From NCBI RefSeq assembly GCF_900112305.1, contig NZ_FOKT01000001.1:520163-584162 (forward strand): 64,000 nucleotides of DNA, in the 5' to 3' direction. Shown piece after piece: positions 34,256 through 44,790 of the stretch. The translations under genes and the position numbers were made by a program. The notes under the pieces are model-generated. The model ran no database searches. It was not told the DNA's origin and was given only the letters and a program-made list of their open reading frames with translations. Every line of letters begins with the position of its first letter. The stretch's first letter is position 1. This stretch comes from Microbulbifer thermotolerans (GTDB lineage: Bacteria; Pseudomonadota; Gammaproteobacteria; Pseudomonadales; Cellvibrionaceae).

Positions 34256-35641
34256 ATGGTTACACGCTGCACGCAGTATTTGCTGGCCCTGTGCCTTCTG
34301 GTATCGGTACCCGCCTGTGCCAGGGGGTTGCCCGACCTCACCGGGCTGATCGACGACAATTTTCCGGCGGTGGTGAAGATCAACACTGTTGAGCGAAACC
34401 GCACAACCGGTGGTCTGCCGCCTCAGTACCAGGAAATCCCGGACATTTTCCGTCATTTGCTGGAACCGCGCCGCCAGCAACGTCCCGTCGCCAGTATGGG
34501 GTCCGGTTTTATCGTCTCTTCGGACGGCTATGTGGTCACCAATAATCACGTGGTGGATGGGGCCGATGAAGTGGTGGTGACCTTAACTGACCGCCGCGAA
34601 TACGAGGCCAAAATCATCGGCACCGATACCCGCTCCGACCTTGCGTTGTTGAAAATTGACGCCGATGACCTGCAGACAATCCGCTGGGGGGATTCCGAGA
34701 AGCTCAAGGTTGGCGAGTGGGTAGTGGCCATCGGCTCCCCATTCGGCCTCGACTACTCCGCCAGCGCGGGGATTGTCAGTGCCATGGGGCGCAGTATTCC
34801 CAACGAGAATCGCGAAAACTACGTTCCTTTTATTCAGACTGACGTGGCCATCAACCCGGGCAACTCCGGCGGCCCGCTGTTCAACCTGAAGGGGGAAGTG
34901 GTCGGCATTAACTCGCAAATCTACACTCGCAGCGGCGGCTCCATCGGCCTGTCTTTTGCCATTCCCTCCAGTGTCGCCCGCGATGTGGTGGAACAGTTGA
35001 AAGAAAAAGGTCGCGTGGACCGCGGTTGGCTGGGGGTGGCCATCCAGGACGTGGATCGCAACCTGGCCAAGGCCATGGGGCTTGGTAAGCCCAATGGCGC
35101 CTTGGTTGCTCAGGTGGAGGCGGGTGCGCCGGCGGATCAGGCGGGCATCAAGGTCGGGGATATCATCACCCGTTTCGACGGCCGCAAAATTATGGTGTCC
35201 GGGGATCTGCCACACGTGGTGGGGCAAACCCGCCCGGGCAGTGAAGTTGCGGTGGACTTGATGCGCGAGGGGCGGCAGAAAACCGTGCGCCTGACAGTGG
35301 GTGCGCTGCCGGGTGACGAGGGTGAGCATCAGGCCGGAACCAGCGTGCCCAGCGGTGTCGGTGGCCGACTGGGCCTGATCGTTGACGAGATTCCCGAAAC
35401 GCTGAAACAGCGCTGGGGTGTGGAGTCCGGGGTTCTGGTGAAACGGGTCGTACCCGGCAAGCCCGGAGCCAAGGCCGGGTTGCGCAGTGGCGATATCATC
35501 GCCCAGTTGGGCTTTGAGGAGGTGGAAGATCTCAAGGACTACAACAAAGTGGTCGAGGACCTTCCGGCCGATGAGCTCTTGCCTATCCGCTTCTTCCGCG
35601 CCGGACAGCCCACCTTCCGAACTATTCAAATCGACGACTAG
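34256..35641 (+). CDS. mucD: Periplasmic DegP/MucD-type serine protease
   Basis: 461 residues: signal peptide (1-23), trypsin-like protease domain with the triad His98 (TNNHVV), Asp128 (RSDLALL) and Ser204 (GNSGGP), and two PDZ domains (about 245-335 and 360-455, GAPADQAGIKVGDII and GKPGAKAGLRSGDII). A HtrA-family protein-quality protease and chaperone; called MucD because it follows the sigma-E operon and precedes lepA, as in Pseudomonas. Here mpaA and a decayed MITE separate it from rseC. Confidence 0.93.
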   Translation: MVTRCTQYLLALCLLVSVPACARGLPDLTGLIDDNFPAVVKINTVERNRTTGGLPPQYQEIPDIFRHLLEPRRQQRPVASMGSGFIVSSDGYVVTNNHVVDGADEVVVTLTDRREYEAKIIGTDTRSDLALLKIDADDLQTIRWGDSEKLKVGEWVVAIGSPFGLDYSASAGIVSAMGRSIPNENRENYVPFIQTDVAINPGNSGGPLFNLKGEVVGINSQIYTRSGGSIGLSFAIPSSVARDVVEQLKEKGRVDRGWLGVAIQDVDRNLAKAMGLGKPNGALVAQVEAGAPADQAGIKVGDIITRFDGRKIMVSGDLPHVVGQTRPGSEVAVDLMREGRQKTVRLTVGALPGDEGEHQAGTSVPSGVGGRLGLIVDEIPETLKQRWGVESGVLVKRVVPGKPGAKAGLRSGDIIAQLGFEEVEDLKDYNKVVEDLPADELLPIRFFRAGQPTFRTIQIDD

Positions 35642-35656
35642 CCCTTTTCAGGGACT

Positions 35657-35677
35657 TCCGGGAGCGCCGCTCCCGGA
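35657..35677 (+). terminator. Stem-loop after mucD
   Basis: TCCGGGAG / CTCCCGGA around a five-base loop, 16 bases after the mucD stop codon. No T-tract. The rest of the 221-base gap before lepA shows nothing else clear. Confidence 0.4.
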
Positions 35678-35862
35678 GTGTCATAAGTTCCAAAAGTGGC
35701 GATATCGACTTCGGAAATGAGAACAATGCGGAGTTCCGGACATTCCGTGTCCCCGGTGTGGGGATGCCGATGGTCGCGGCTCGCGACTCCTGATAGACTT
35801 GCGCCACACAGCCGGCACATCCGCCGGCTAACGTTCTGATTTTTAAGGATTTCTACTCCGCA

Positions 35863-37668
35863 GTGGCCACAGATCTCTCCCATATCCGCAATTTTTCCAT
35901 TATTGCCCATATCGACCACGGGAAATCCACCCTGGCGGACCGCTTTATCCAGGTATGCGGCGGCCTGTCCGATCGCGAAATGGCTGAGCAGGTGCTGGAC
36001 AGCATGGACCTGGAGCGGGAACGCGGCATCACCATCAAAGCCCAGAGCGTGACCCTCAACTACACGGCGCGCGACGGCAAAACTTACCAGCTGAACTTTA
36101 TCGACACCCCCGGGCACGTGGACTTTTCCTATGAAGTCTCCCGGTCCCTGGCCGCTTGCGAGGGCGCACTGCTGGTTGTCGACGCGGCTCAGGGCGTGGA
36201 AGCCCAGTCGGTCGCCAACTGCTATACCGCCATTGAGCAGGGACTGGAAGTGATTCCGGTACTGAACAAAATGGACCTGCCCCAGGCGGATCCGGATAGA
36301 GTGGCCGAGGAGATCGAGGACATCATCGGTATCGATGCCAGCGAGGCCACCCGCTGCAGTGCCAAGTCCGGTCTCGGGGTGGAGGACGTTCTCGAGGACT
36401 TGGTGCGCCTGGTACCGCCCCCTGAAGGCGACGCGGACGCGCCGCTGCAGGCACTGATTATCGACTCCTGGTTTGACAGTTATCTGGGCGTGGTATCCCT
36501 GGTGCGGGTAGTACAGGGCACTCTGAAAACCAAGGACAAAATTGCGACCAAGTCTATCGGCCGTGCCCACGTGGTGGACGAAGTGGGGATTTTTACCCCG
36601 AAGCGCAAGGTCACCAATGTACTGCGCGCCGGCGAGGTGGGCTTTGTAGTGGCCGGTATCAAGGATATCCACGGCGCACCTGTCGGCGATACCCTTACTC
36701 ACGCCAAGGGCGCAGAGGAGGTTCCGGCACTGCCGGGCTTCCAGAAAGTGAAGCCGCAGGTGTATGCGGGGCTTTTCCCGGTCAGTTCCGATGATTACGA
36801 GGCGTTCCGCGATGCCCTGGACAAACTGTCGCTGAACGATGCCTCGCTCTTTTATGAACCGGAGACTTCCGATGCCCTCGGTTTCGGCTTCCGCTGTGGT
36901 TTCCTCGGTATGCTGCATATGGAGATTATCCAGGAGCGGCTCGAGCGGGAGTATGACCTGGATCTGATCACCACTGCACCCACCGTGGTTTACGAAGTGG
37001 CGTTGAACGATGGTTCCGTGGTGTATGTGGACAACCCCTCGCGCCTGCCGGATCCCGGTAGCATTGACGAAATGCGCGAGCCCATTGCCGAGGCCAATAT
37101 CCTGGTGCCGCAGGAATATCTGGGTAATGTGATTACTCTGTGTGTGGAAAAGCGCGGCATCCAGAAGGATATGCACTATGTGGGCGGGCAGGTGTCGCTG
37201 CGCTATGAGTTGCCGATGAGCGAAGTTGTGATGGACTTCTTCGACCGTCTCAAGTCCGTCAGCCGCGGGTTTGCTTCCCTGGATTACAATTTTGCGCGAT
37301 TTGAAGCGGCCAAACTGGTGCGCCTGGATATTCTGATCAACGGCGATCGGGTGGACGCACTGGCTCTGATCGTGCACCGCGACAACGCCCAGCAGAAAGG
37401 GCGCGCCATGGCGGAAAAAATGAAGGAGCTGATTCCGCGTCAGATGTTTGATGTCGCCATTCAGGCAGCCATCGGCGGTCAGGTGATCGCGCGGACCACA
37501 GTCAAGGCGCTGCGCAAGAACGTCACGGCCAAGTGTTATGGCGGTGACGTGACGCGTAAGAAAAAGCTGCTGGAAAAACAGAAAGAAGGCAAGCGCCGCA
37601 TGAAGCAACTGGGGCGGGTTGAGGTCCCCCAGGAGGCTTTCCTGGCGGTATTGAAAGTGGACCAGTAA
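35863..37668 (+). CDS. lepA: Elongation factor 4 (LepA)
   Basis: 601-residue ribosome-associated GTPase implicated in back-translocation and 30S biogenesis. G-motifs: AHIDHGKST (G1) near 15, DTPGH (G3) near 80, NKMD (G4) near 134. The C-terminal LepA-specific domain is complete ([20 protein letters not shown]). GTG at 35863 fits the family start (a few residues before IRNFSIIAH), though the nearest AAGGA is 14 bases away. First gene of the lepA-lepB-DUF4845-rnc-era-recO-acpS series. Confidence 0.96.
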   Translation: MATDLSHIRNFSIIAHIDHGKSTLADRFIQVCGGLSDREMAEQVLDSMDLERERGITIKAQSVTLNYTARDGKTYQLNFIDTPGHVDFSYEVSRSLAACEGALLVVDAAQGVEAQSVANCYTAIEQGLEVIPVLNKMDLPQADPDRVAEEIEDIIGIDASEATRCSAKSGLGVEDVLEDLVRLVPPPEGDADAPLQALIIDSWFDSYLGVVSLVRVVQGTLKTKDKIATKSIGRAHVVDEVGIFTPKRKVTNVLRAGEVGFVVAGIKDIHGAPVGDTLTHAKGAEEVPALPGFQKVKPQVYAGLFPVSSDDYEAFRDALDKLSLNDASLFYEPETSDALGFGFRCGFLGMLHMEIIQERLEREYDLDLITTAPTVVYEVALNDGSVVYVDNPSRLPDPGSIDEMREPIAEANILVPQEYLGNVITLCVEKRGIQKDMHYVGGQVSLRYELPMSEVVMDFFDRLKSVSRGFASLDYNFARFEAAKLVRLDILINGDRVDALALIVHRDNAQQKGRAMAEKMKELIPRQMFDVAIQAAIGGQVIARTTVKALRKNVTAKCYGGDVTRKKKLLEKQKEGKRRMKQLGRVEVPQEAFLAVLKVDQ

Positions 37669-37708
37669 TCGGCCGCGCTTTGTGCCGAGGGACAACAGAG
37701 AATAGCGA

Positions 37709-38476
37709 ATGGATATTAACTTCCCCCTGATTCTGCTCTGGCTGGTGATCATCACCGGCGGCATTTGGCTGATCGACAGCCTATTTTTCGCACGCCGGCG
37801 CCGAAAAGAGGCCGGAGGGGAGCAGGCCGAGCCGGTAATGGTGGAATACGCCAAGTCCTTTTTTCCGGTGTTGGCAATTGTGTTCGTATTGCGCTCCTTT
37901 GTGATTGAGCCATTCCAGATCCCGTCCGCGTCCATGGTGCCAACACTGCAGGTTGGGGATTTCATCCTCGTGAACAAGTACGCTTACGGCCTGCGCCTGC
38001 CGGTGTCGCGCACCAAGGTATTGGATATCGGTGAACCCAAGCGCGGCGATGTGATGGTGTTCTTCCCCCCGCATATGAACGATACCTACTTTATCAAGCG
38101 GGTGATCGGGTTGCCGGGTGATAAGATCGAGCTGAAAAACAATATGCTCTACATCAATGGCGAATTGGCACCCCAGGAATTGATCCAGGCGCTGCCGCCA
38201 GCCAATCCGCAGGTGGAAGTACTTTGGGAGGAGGTCGGCGGACACCGCCACCTGATGGCCAAAGAGATAGCGCCGAGCCGTTTCAGCAACTTCAGTGCGA
38301 CTGTCCCCGAGGGACACTACTTTATGATGGGCGACAACCGCGACAACAGTCTCGACAGCCGCTCCTGGGGCTTTGTGCCGGAGCGGGATGTGGTCGGCAA
38401 GGCCTTCGCCATATGGATGCACTGGGACAAATTATTGAGTCTGCCCAGCTTTGACCGGGCGGGTAAGATTGAGTAA
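37709..38476 (+). CDS. lepB: Signal peptidase I
   Basis: 255-residue inner-membrane protease that removes Sec/Tat signal peptides. Two N-terminal membrane segments (about 7-24 and 50-64) precede the catalytic domain: nucleophile Ser75 in IPSASMVPTL, general base Lys130 in FIKRVIGLPGD, and MGDNRDNSLDSR near 208. Shorter than E. coli LepB (324), as in Pseudomonas. Follows lepA by 40 bases. Confidence 0.96.
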   Translation: MDINFPLILLWLVIITGGIWLIDSLFFARRRRKEAGGEQAEPVMVEYAKSFFPVLAIVFVLRSFVIEPFQIPSASMVPTLQVGDFILVNKYAYGLRLPVSRTKVLDIGEPKRGDVMVFFPPHMNDTYFIKRVIGLPGDKIELKNNMLYINGELAPQELIQALPPANPQVEVLWEEVGGHRHLMAKEIAPSRFSNFSATVPEGHYFMMGDNRDNSLDSRSWGFVPERDVVGKAFAIWMHWDKLLSLPSFDRAGKIE

Positions 38477-38520
38477 TCACAAGAGAACCTACTACAGCAA
38501 TAATAATCGAGGGAACAATC

Positions 38521-38964
38521 ATGAGCGTGCGACTCCGTACTTCTCTTTTCCGTCAGCGCGGCATGAGTTACTGGGGCTGGTTGCTGGTTGTTGCGATGTT
38601 CGGTTTTATTTTGACCTGCGTCTCCAAAATGGCACCGGCCTATATCGATGCCCGCTACGTGGAGGAAGGGCTGAAAAAGCTCGCCGAAAACCCCAACTTG
38701 CGCGAACTTTCCCGGGCCGATATCAAAAAGGAACTGGATCGTTTCTTTCTGATTAACAATGTGCGCGGCGAGCCCACCAAGTCAGTCAAGGTCATCCGCG
38801 GCGCCGACAGTATGTTGGTGAGTATCGACTACGAATTGCGCCAGCCGTTGATCTATAACGTCGATGTAGTAATGAAGTTCGACAAGCAGCTCAATACCGC
38901 AAAACCGGAGCTTTGCTGCGAGCCTCTGGTAGACCTGGAGCAATTCCGCAAACGTGACAACTGA
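38521..38964 (+). CDS. DUF4845 membrane-anchored protein
   Basis: 147 residues. The N-terminal [20 protein letters not shown] segment resembles a type IV pilin-like or membrane anchor start, followed by an extracytoplasmic domain ending [12 protein letters not shown]4845 proteins regularly lie between lepB and rnc in gammaproteobacteria; function unknown. The stop codon overlaps the start of rnc by 11 bases. AATCGAGGGAAC provides a good ribosome binding site. Confidence 0.85.
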   Translation: MSVRLRTSLFRQRGMSYWGWLLVVAMFGFILTCVSKMAPAYIDARYVEEGLKKLAENPNLRELSRADIKKELDRFFLINNVRGEPTKSVKVIRGADSMLVSIDYELRQPLIYNVDVVMKFDKQLNTAKPELCCEPLVDLEQFRKRDN

Positions 38965-39667
38965 TCTTCTGCTCGAGCGCCTTTGTCTGCGCCTTGGCCA
39001 CCAGTTTGGGCGCCGGGACCTGTTGGAACTGGCGCTGACACATCGCTCCCACGGCAGCCGCAACAACGAGCGCCTGGAATTCCTTGGGGATTCCATCCTC
39101 GGATTCACCATCGGCGCCGCCCTGTACGACAAATTTCCCGAAGGGCGGGAAGGGCAGCTGAGCCGCCTGCGCGCCCGGCTGGTCAGTGGGGAGACGCTGG
39201 CCGAGCTGGCCAGGGAAATGGAACTGGGGGACTGCCTGCGCCTTGGAGAGGGTGAGATGAAAAGCGGTGGTCATCGCCGCGCATCTATTCTCGCCGATGC
39301 CGTGGAGGCGTTGATTGGCGCTATCTATCTGGATGCCGGCCTGGAAACTGCGCGCCAGCGGATACTGGCCTGGTACGCGCCGCGGATGGCGCAGCTGTCC
39401 CTGGAAATCGACAAGGACCCCAAAAGCCGCCTTCAGGAGTGGTTGCAGGCCCGAGGGCGACCGCTGCCGGAGTACCGGGTGGTGGATATCGTTGGCGCCG
39501 AGCACGCTCAGGAGTTTGTCATCGAATGCCAGGTCAGTGGTCTGGTAGACCCGGTGCGCGCGCGCGCGGGAAGCCGTCGGGCGGCGGAAAAGCGCGCGGC
39601 GAGTGAAGCCTACCACCGGCTGACTGATGCCCCGGGGACAGATTCCGTGAAGGGCCGTCCGGGGTGA
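38954..39667 (+). CDS. rnc: Ribonuclease III
   Basis: Double-strand-specific RNase for rRNA and mRNA processing. 237 residues: the RNase III signature [12 protein letters not shown] at 37-48 with the catalytic acidic residues, [15 protein letters not shown] near 117-130, and a C-terminal double-stranded-RNA-binding domain from about 155 ([27 protein letters not shown]). GTG at 38954 inside the preceding gene's end gives translational coupling. Followed by era. Confidence 0.96.
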   Translation: MTTDLLLERLCLRLGHQFGRRDLLELALTHRSHGSRNNERLEFLGDSILGFTIGAALYDKFPEGREGQLSRLRARLVSGETLAELAREMELGDCLRLGEGEMKSGGHRRASILADAVEALIGAIYLDAGLETARQRILAWYAPRMAQLSLEIDKDPKSRLQEWLQARGRPLPEYRVVDIVGAEHAQEFVIECQVSGLVDPVRARAGSRRAAEKRAASEAYHRLTDAPGTDSVKGRPG

Positions 39668-39761
39668 ATCGAGCAACCCAAATTCTCCCTGTCGGCACTT
39701 GTCGGGCTGCCGGGGTAACATGTGCCGGTGTAATCCGCGCTTTCCCACCAGAGGTATTTTC

Positions 39762-40661
39762 GTGAACCAACAACCCACCCGCTGCGGTTATATCGCCATC
39801 GTCGGCCGCCCCAATGTGGGAAAGTCCACTTTGCTCAACCACCTGCTGGGACAAAAGCTGGCGATCACTTCGCGCAAGCCGCAGACCACCCGTCACAATA
39901 TGCTCGGTATTAAGACCGAGGGGGCGGATCAGATTGTGTTTGTGGATACGCCGGGGCTCCACAGTGGACAGGACAAGGCGATCAACCGCTATATGAACCG
40001 CGCCGCCACGAGTGCCGCTCGGGATGTGGACGCGGTGGTCTTTGTTGTGGAGCGCGCTCGCTGGACCGAGGGGGATCAGCTGGTTGCCGACAAGCTGAGC
40101 GGTATTAAGTGTCCGTTGATTATCGCGGTGAACAAGGTCGATCAGCTGGAGGATAAGAGCACGTTGCTGCCGCAACTGCAGGCGCTGGCGGAGCGTCATC
40201 CCGGAGCAGAAATCGTGCCCGTATCGGCGCTGCGGGGCGTCAATCTCGATGCGCTGGAAGAAGTGATACTGCGCCACCTGCCGCAGGGCCCGCACCTATT
40301 TCCCGAGGATCAGATCACCGATCGCAGCTCCCGTTTCCTTGCCGCTGAAATCGTGCGTGAAAAGATCATGCGCCAACTGGGTGCGGAAGTGCCCTATGAA
40401 GTCACCGTGGAAGTGGAAGAGTTTGTACGAGAAGACAAAATTCTGCATATCAGCGCCGCCATTTTGGTGGAGCGCTCCGGGCAGAAGCGCATCATTATCG
40501 GCAGCAAGGGTGAACGTATCAAACAGATAGGCACCCAGGCGCGGCAGGACATGGAGCGCCTGTTTGAAAGCAAGATCATGCTGAATTTGTGGGTAAAAGT
40601 GAAATCCGGTTGGTCCGATGACGAGCGGGCTTTGCGCAGTCTCGGTTACCGGGATGAATAA
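39762..40661 (+). CDS. era: GTPase Era
   Basis: 299-residue GTPase that binds 16S rRNA and assists 30S maturation. G-motifs: GRPNVGKST (15-23), DTPG near 62, NKVD near 122; the C-terminal KH domain contains [15 protein letters not shown] near 247. GTG at 39762 has GAGGT nearby and matches the family start; the frame is open to 39699. Followed by recO after 20 bases. Confidence 0.96.
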   Translation: MNQQPTRCGYIAIVGRPNVGKSTLLNHLLGQKLAITSRKPQTTRHNMLGIKTEGADQIVFVDTPGLHSGQDKAINRYMNRAATSAARDVDAVVFVVERARWTEGDQLVADKLSGIKCPLIIAVNKVDQLEDKSTLLPQLQALAERHPGAEIVPVSALRGVNLDALEEVILRHLPQGPHLFPEDQITDRSSRFLAAEIVREKIMRQLGAEVPYEVTVEVEEFVREDKILHISAAILVERSGQKRIIIGSKGERIKQIGTQARQDMERLFESKIMLNLWVKVKSGWSDDERALRSLGYRDE

Positions 40662-40681
40662 GGCGGACTGCGTCGCAGGGT

Positions 40682-41440
40682 ATGAAACCGCAGCCACTAC
40701 AACCCGCCTACATTCTCCACTCGCGCCCCTACCGGGACTCCAGTCTGATTTTGGAGCTGCTGACACCGGATTACGGCCGTATTGCTTGCGTTGCGCGGGG
40801 CGCGCGGCGGGACAAACAGCGCCGCACACAGTCTCTGCAGCCGTTCGTGCCACTGCTGGTTGGCCTGCTCGGTCGCGGTGACCTCAAGACTTTGGGGAGC
40901 GTGGAAAACAGCGGCTGTGCCCTGTGGCTGAAAGGTCGGGCTGTCTACGCAGGTCTATATGCCAACGAGTTGCTCCTGCGCCTGTTGGCCGCGGGAGAGG
41001 CACAGTATGAGATATTCGCCAGCTACCAGGTGCTGTTGCAAGACCTGGCGGCTCTGCCCGGAGACAGCAGCGACCAGCTGGAGGCGCCGCTGCGGCGTTT
41101 TGAACTGCATGTGTTGCAAAACCTCGGCAGCTGTCCGCAACTAGGCTATTGCGCCCACAGTATGGCGCCTGTCAGCGCGGAGGCCTGTTACCGGTTGGAG
41201 AATGAAAGCGGCTTTGTCCCGGTTTACCGCGCGGGGCAGGCAGGTGCTTGTGAATTTTCCGGTGCCGAACTGCTGGCATTGGAGCGGGCGGTGCAGGACG
41301 GGAAATTTGCCCCGGAACTGCTGGTGACCGCCAAGCGCCTGACTCGCCTCCTGCTGGCACCGCTGCTGGGAGACCGGCCGCTTGCCAGTCGAGAGCTTTT
41401 TAAACAGGTATATCGTAGCAACCACGATCTGGAATCATGA
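40682..41440 (+). CDS. recO: DNA repair protein RecO
   Basis: 252 residues. RecO loads RecA with RecR at single-strand gaps. The N-terminal OB-fold (QPAYILHSRPYRDSSLILELLTP split here as AYILHSRPYRDSS and LILELLTPDYGR) is followed by a helical domain with CPQLGYC. The stop overlaps the acpS start by four bases (ATGA). In many gammaproteobacteria pdxJ lies between recO and acpS; it is absent here. Confidence 0.93.
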   Translation: MKPQPLQPAYILHSRPYRDSSLILELLTPDYGRIACVARGARRDKQRRTQSLQPFVPLLVGLLGRGDLKTLGSVENSGCALWLKGRAVYAGLYANELLLRLLAAGEAQYEIFASYQVLLQDLAALPGDSSDQLEAPLRRFELHVLQNLGSCPQLGYCAHSMAPVSAEACYRLENESGFVPVYRAGQAGACEFSGAELLALERAVQDGKFAPELLVTAKRLTRLLLAPLLGDRPLASRELFKQVYRSNHDLES

Positions 41441-41823
41441 TTGTCAGTATCGGCACCGACATTTGCAGCCTGTCCCGCATCGAATCGGCTTGGCGCCGGT
41501 TCGGCGACCGTTTTGTCGAGCGCGTACTGTCTGCGGGTGAGCGGCGGGCTTTTTACGAGCTGGCGGTTGCCAACCGCGCCGCCTATCTTTGCAAGCGCTT
41601 TGCCGCCAAGGAAGCGCTGGGCAAGGCACTGGGTACCGGAATTGGTGCCGGCATTTCCTGGCAGCATATGGAGGTTCGGCGCTGCCGCGGCGAGGCGCCG
41701 GAGGTGGTGCTCTCCGGCGAGGCGAAAGTGCGTGCCGATGCCATGGGGGTGGAGCGCATCCATCTCAGTTTGTCGGATGAAAAAGATTTCGCGCTGGCCT
41801 TTGCCGTTTTCGAAAGCCGGTGA
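41437..41823 (+). CDS. acpS: Holo-[acyl-carrier-protein] synthase
   Basis: Transfers 4'-phosphopantetheine from CoA to the acyl carrier protein. 128 residues: GTDICSLSRIESAWRRFGDRF carries the Mg-binding Asp of the N-terminus (GTDI), and KRFAAKEALGKALGTGI near 51-67 the second metal/CoA motif. Normal length. Translationally coupled to recO (ATGA) and convergent with the hybrid kinase gene, with no gap. Confidence 0.95.
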   Translation: MIVSIGTDICSLSRIESAWRRFGDRFVERVLSAGERRAFYELAVANRAAYLCKRFAAKEALGKALGTGIGAGISWQHMEVRRCRGEAPEVVLSGEAKVRADAMGVERIHLSLSDEKDFALAFAVFESR

Positions 41824-44790
41824 TCAGGGGGGATGTGTCCCTGTTGCGGCTTTTTCAGGGGCGGGAGAGGGGACTTCAATGGGAAGTTCCGCCTGCTCCC
41901 CGGCGCTGTCATCGAGTCCGAACAGCACGTCCAGATTTTGCTCCGAAGCCCATTCTCGCAGCGCGCGTATTTCCTGCACCACTGCTTCCACGCTGTCTTG
42001 ATTGATCTCCGCAGTTTTCTGCTTCCACAACGGGCGCAGTTCCTCCTGTAGCCGTTTGGTGGCCTCTTGCAAGCGCGGCACACCGCAATAGCAGCAGCCG
42101 CCGTGGATTCGGTGTACCAGCTCGAACAGCCCTCGGTGGTCGCCGGCGGCATTCAGGCGGTTCAACTCCCGCTCATCGGCAACCAGTCCCTTGATCAGCA
42201 TCTTCAGCATGTCCCGCGCCAGGTGGGCGCTGTTGTTGCTGAGCTGCAAGCTTTTGCCGATATCCACCAAGCGGTGGCTGGGGGGCTTTTGCTTTTGGGG
42301 GGCGGCCGGAGTCAGAATCTTCATCCAGCGCTTGATCATGTGAGATAGCTGCGTTTCGCTCACCGGTTTGCTCAGGTAGTCGTCCAGGCCGGCGGACAGC
42401 AGTCTCGCCTTTTCCTCTGCGCCCGCGTGCGCGGTCAGGGCGATAATTGGAATACGGGCGCTGTAATCCTGCGACTCTGATTCTCTCTCGCGAATGAGGC
42501 GCGTGGCTTCTAAGCCGTCCATGCCGGGCATCTGGATGTCCATGAAGATTAAGTCAAACGGTTCCCCTTGGTCTCGCGCCCGCTGCCACAGCTCGAGCGC
42601 TTCCCCGCCGCTGGCGGCAAGCGCCGCCTCCACGCCCTGAGTGCGCAGCAACTCGCTGACCAGCAGGCGGTTGGCCTGGTGGTCGTCCACAGCCAGAATT
42701 CTTGGCGCCGTGCGCCAGGGGGGGATGGAATGGATTCCGTTGGCGCGACTCTGATTTGGGCTCTGCTGTGGTGCCACCCGCTTGAGGGCGCGTAGCAGGT
42801 TGTCCCGCGTGACCGGTTTGCCCAGGAAAGTGAGCACTCGTGTGCGCAGCTGTTCGTAGCAGCGGCGCAGTTCCACCGGGGACCCCTGCACGATGACCCG
42901 GCACTGGTAGGTGTCCACCAACTGTTGGACGGTCTCCACGAACAGCTCGAAATCTCCTCTGTCGCTAGTGTCGCCGGGGGCGGCGATTGCGGTGTCTATG
43001 ATCACTGCGTCGGGTAGGGCGTCGTGGCGCCACATCTGCTCTATGGCCGGTTGCAGGGTGTCCGTATCCGCCAGTTCGATAGCGGCGACCTCCCAGTATT
43101 TCAGCAGCTGGGCCACCTGGGTGCGTGTCATGCGGTTGGGGTCGGCAATCAGTATGCGGCATCCGGGGAAACGCTCGCGCACCAGCAGGGTACGGTTGCG
43201 TTCCAGCAGCAGCGGCAGATGTACCCAATAGGTACAGCCGCCGCCGGCGGCTTCGTCTATACCGATACTGCCGCGCATCCGTTCCACCAGACTGCGGGCG
43301 ATGGCGAGGCCGAGACCACTGGAGCTGATTTGCCGGCCCTGTTCGCGGCCTTTGCCGCCCAGCAGTTGTTGCAGCTCGCGGCGGCGCTCTTCGTCAATGC
43401 GGTTGCCGAGGTCAGTGACGCTGATGCGGACCATCAGTTCAGAGTCTTTGTTGTTTTGCACACTCAGCCGCACGGGGATATTGCCGTGCTCGGAGCTGCG
43501 CACCGCATTGCCCACCAGGTTGGTCAGTATTTGCTTGATGCGCAGCGGATCGCCCACCAGGGTTTGTGGCAACTGGGTGTCGATCAAAGGCACCAGCTCC
43601 AGGTGATGTTCGTACGCGAAGGGCGCGAGAATCTGTAGCGTCTCTTCCAGCAGTTGGCCCAGGTCCAAGGGAATGTGGTCCAGCACCAGATTGCCGGACT
43701 CGATGCGTGAGAAGTCCAGGATATCGTTAATGGTGGTGAGCAGGTTTTCCGACGAGCGGAGAATGGTCTGCAGATAATCCTGTTGCAATTCGTCGATAGC
43801 GGTTTTCAGCAGCAGGTTGGTAAAACCGATAATACCGTTGAGCGGCGTGCGTATCTCGTGGCTGGTGTTGGCGAGGAAGTCGGATTTAATCTGGCTCGCC
43901 TCCAGCGCTTTTTTGTGTGCCAGCTCCAGCTCGATGTTTTGCTCTTCCATACTGTCCAGAGACTGGCGCAGGTCCTCCATCGATTGCAGCAGGCTGGCTT
44001 TGTACTCCTCCTGGTGGGCCGACAGCTTCTCCGCCATCTCGTTGATTTGTTGCGCCAGTACATTTAGTTCTCGGGTGTCTGTTTCCTCCGCCCGCTTGTC
44101 GAACTGGCCGAGCCCTATGGCCTCGATGATTTTTCCCAGGCGGGCCAGGCTGTGGGCGAAGCGCTCGGACAGAAAGATCGACCATACGAATGCCGCTAAA
44201 GTGCAAACTATCAGACCCAGCAGGCCGATCAATACCACCTGGTAGGTGCCTACCAGGAAATAGGGGCGGTGCAATTCAATGGCGATCCAGCAGCTGGGTA
44301 CTTCACCTCTGAGCGGTTGCAGTATCTGCAGACTCTCGTGCGTTTCGAAGATAAAGGCCTCGCGGCCGTGTATGTCGCGCGCGGAGATTCGCTCCCTTGG
44401 CCGCGGACCTACGCCCGCCAGCAGGCGCAGGCCGGTATCCGGGTCCAGGGGCTTGCCCGCAGCCGCCTCGGAAGAATAAATCTGTACCGAACGTACCATG
44501 TCTTTTTCCAGCGTCAGCGCGAGCAGGCTGCGGTGCAGCCACTCCATACGTAGCTTCGCCGGTTGACCTCCGGATAGTTCGATCAACTCTGCCAGTTGCT
44601 CGGCGCTGGCGCGGCCGTGGCTCAGCAGTAGTTGGCGGCGGTCGTGCATCTGCTGCAGTGTGAACACCACGCCGAGTATCAGCGCCAGCGCCAATGCTGG
44701 CGCCACGGTGAAGCGAAATAGAATCGAGCGCAGGGAGCGCAGAGCGGGCGGCAAATCCTGTGTCGGCTGGGGAAGCGTCGGGGCGGCCAT
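41824..44790 (-). CDS. gacS: Hybrid sensor histidine kinase, GacS/BarA type
   Basis: 988-residue inner-membrane kinase. Order: TM1 (about 27-46), periplasmic sensor domain, TM2 (about 183-207), HAMP, HisKA with phospho-His311 (LANTSHEIRTPLNGIIGF), HATPase, a degenerate first receiver (about 560-680), a full receiver (ILAVDDHQANRLL; FMDIQMPGMDG), and a C-terminal HPt domain (LVHRIHGGCC). This is the BarA/GacS layout with four phosphorelay modules; the partner GacA/UvrY is elsewhere. Start at 44790 is judged from domain placement; the frame is open to 45060. Divergent from cysM as in Pseudomonas. Confidence 0.9.
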   Translation of the reverse strand: MAAPTLPQPTQDLPPALRSLRSILFRFTVAPALALALILGVVFTLQQMHDRRQLLLSHGRASAEQLAELIELSGGQPAKLRMEWLHRSLLALTLEKDMVRSVQIYSSEAAAGKPLDPDTGLRLLAGVGPRPRERISARDIHGREAFIFETHESLQILQPLRGEVPSCWIAIELHRPYFLVGTYQVVLIGLLGLIVCTLAAFVWSIFLSERFAHSLARLGKIIEAIGLGQFDKRAEETDTRELNVLAQQINEMAEKLSAHQEEYKASLLQSMEDLRQSLDSMEEQNIELELAHKKALEASQIKSDFLANTSHEIRTPLNGIIGFTNLLLKTAIDELQQDYLQTILRSSENLLTTINDILDFSRIESGNLVLDHIPLDLGQLLEETLQILAPFAYEHHLELVPLIDTQLPQTLVGDPLRIKQILTNLVGNAVRSSEHGNIPVRLSVQNNKDSELMVRISVTDLGNRIDEERRRELQQLLGGKGREQGRQISSSGLGLAIARSLVERMRGSIGIDEAAGGGCTYWVHLPLLLERNRTLLVRERFPGCRILIADPNRMTRTQVAQLLKYWEVAAIELADTDTLQPAIEQMWRHDALPDAVIIDTAIAAPGDTSDRGDFELFVETVQQLVDTYQCRVIVQGSPVELRRCYEQLRTRVLTFLGKPVTRDNLLRALKRVAPQQSPNQSRANGIHSIPPWRTAPRILAVDDHQANRLLVSELLRTQGVEAALAASGGEALELWQRARDQGEPFDLIFMDIQMPGMDGLEATRLIRERESESQDYSARIPIIALTAHAGAEEKARLLSAGLDDYLSKPVSETQLSHMIKRWMKILTPAAPQKQKPPSHRLVDIGKSLQLSNNSAHLARDMLKMLIKGLVADERELNRLNAAGDHRGLFELVHRIHGGCCYCGVPRLQEATKRLQEELRPLWKQKTAEINQDSVEAVVQEIRALREWASEQNLDVLFGLDDSAGEQAELPIEVPSPAPEKAATGTHPP

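Noticed and set aside
35638..37977. A 779-codon minus-strand open frame
   Set aside because: It lies opposite lepA and lepB, which match their families along their whole length; the opposite-strand product is His/Gln-rich with no domain. It is a GC-rich shadow frame.
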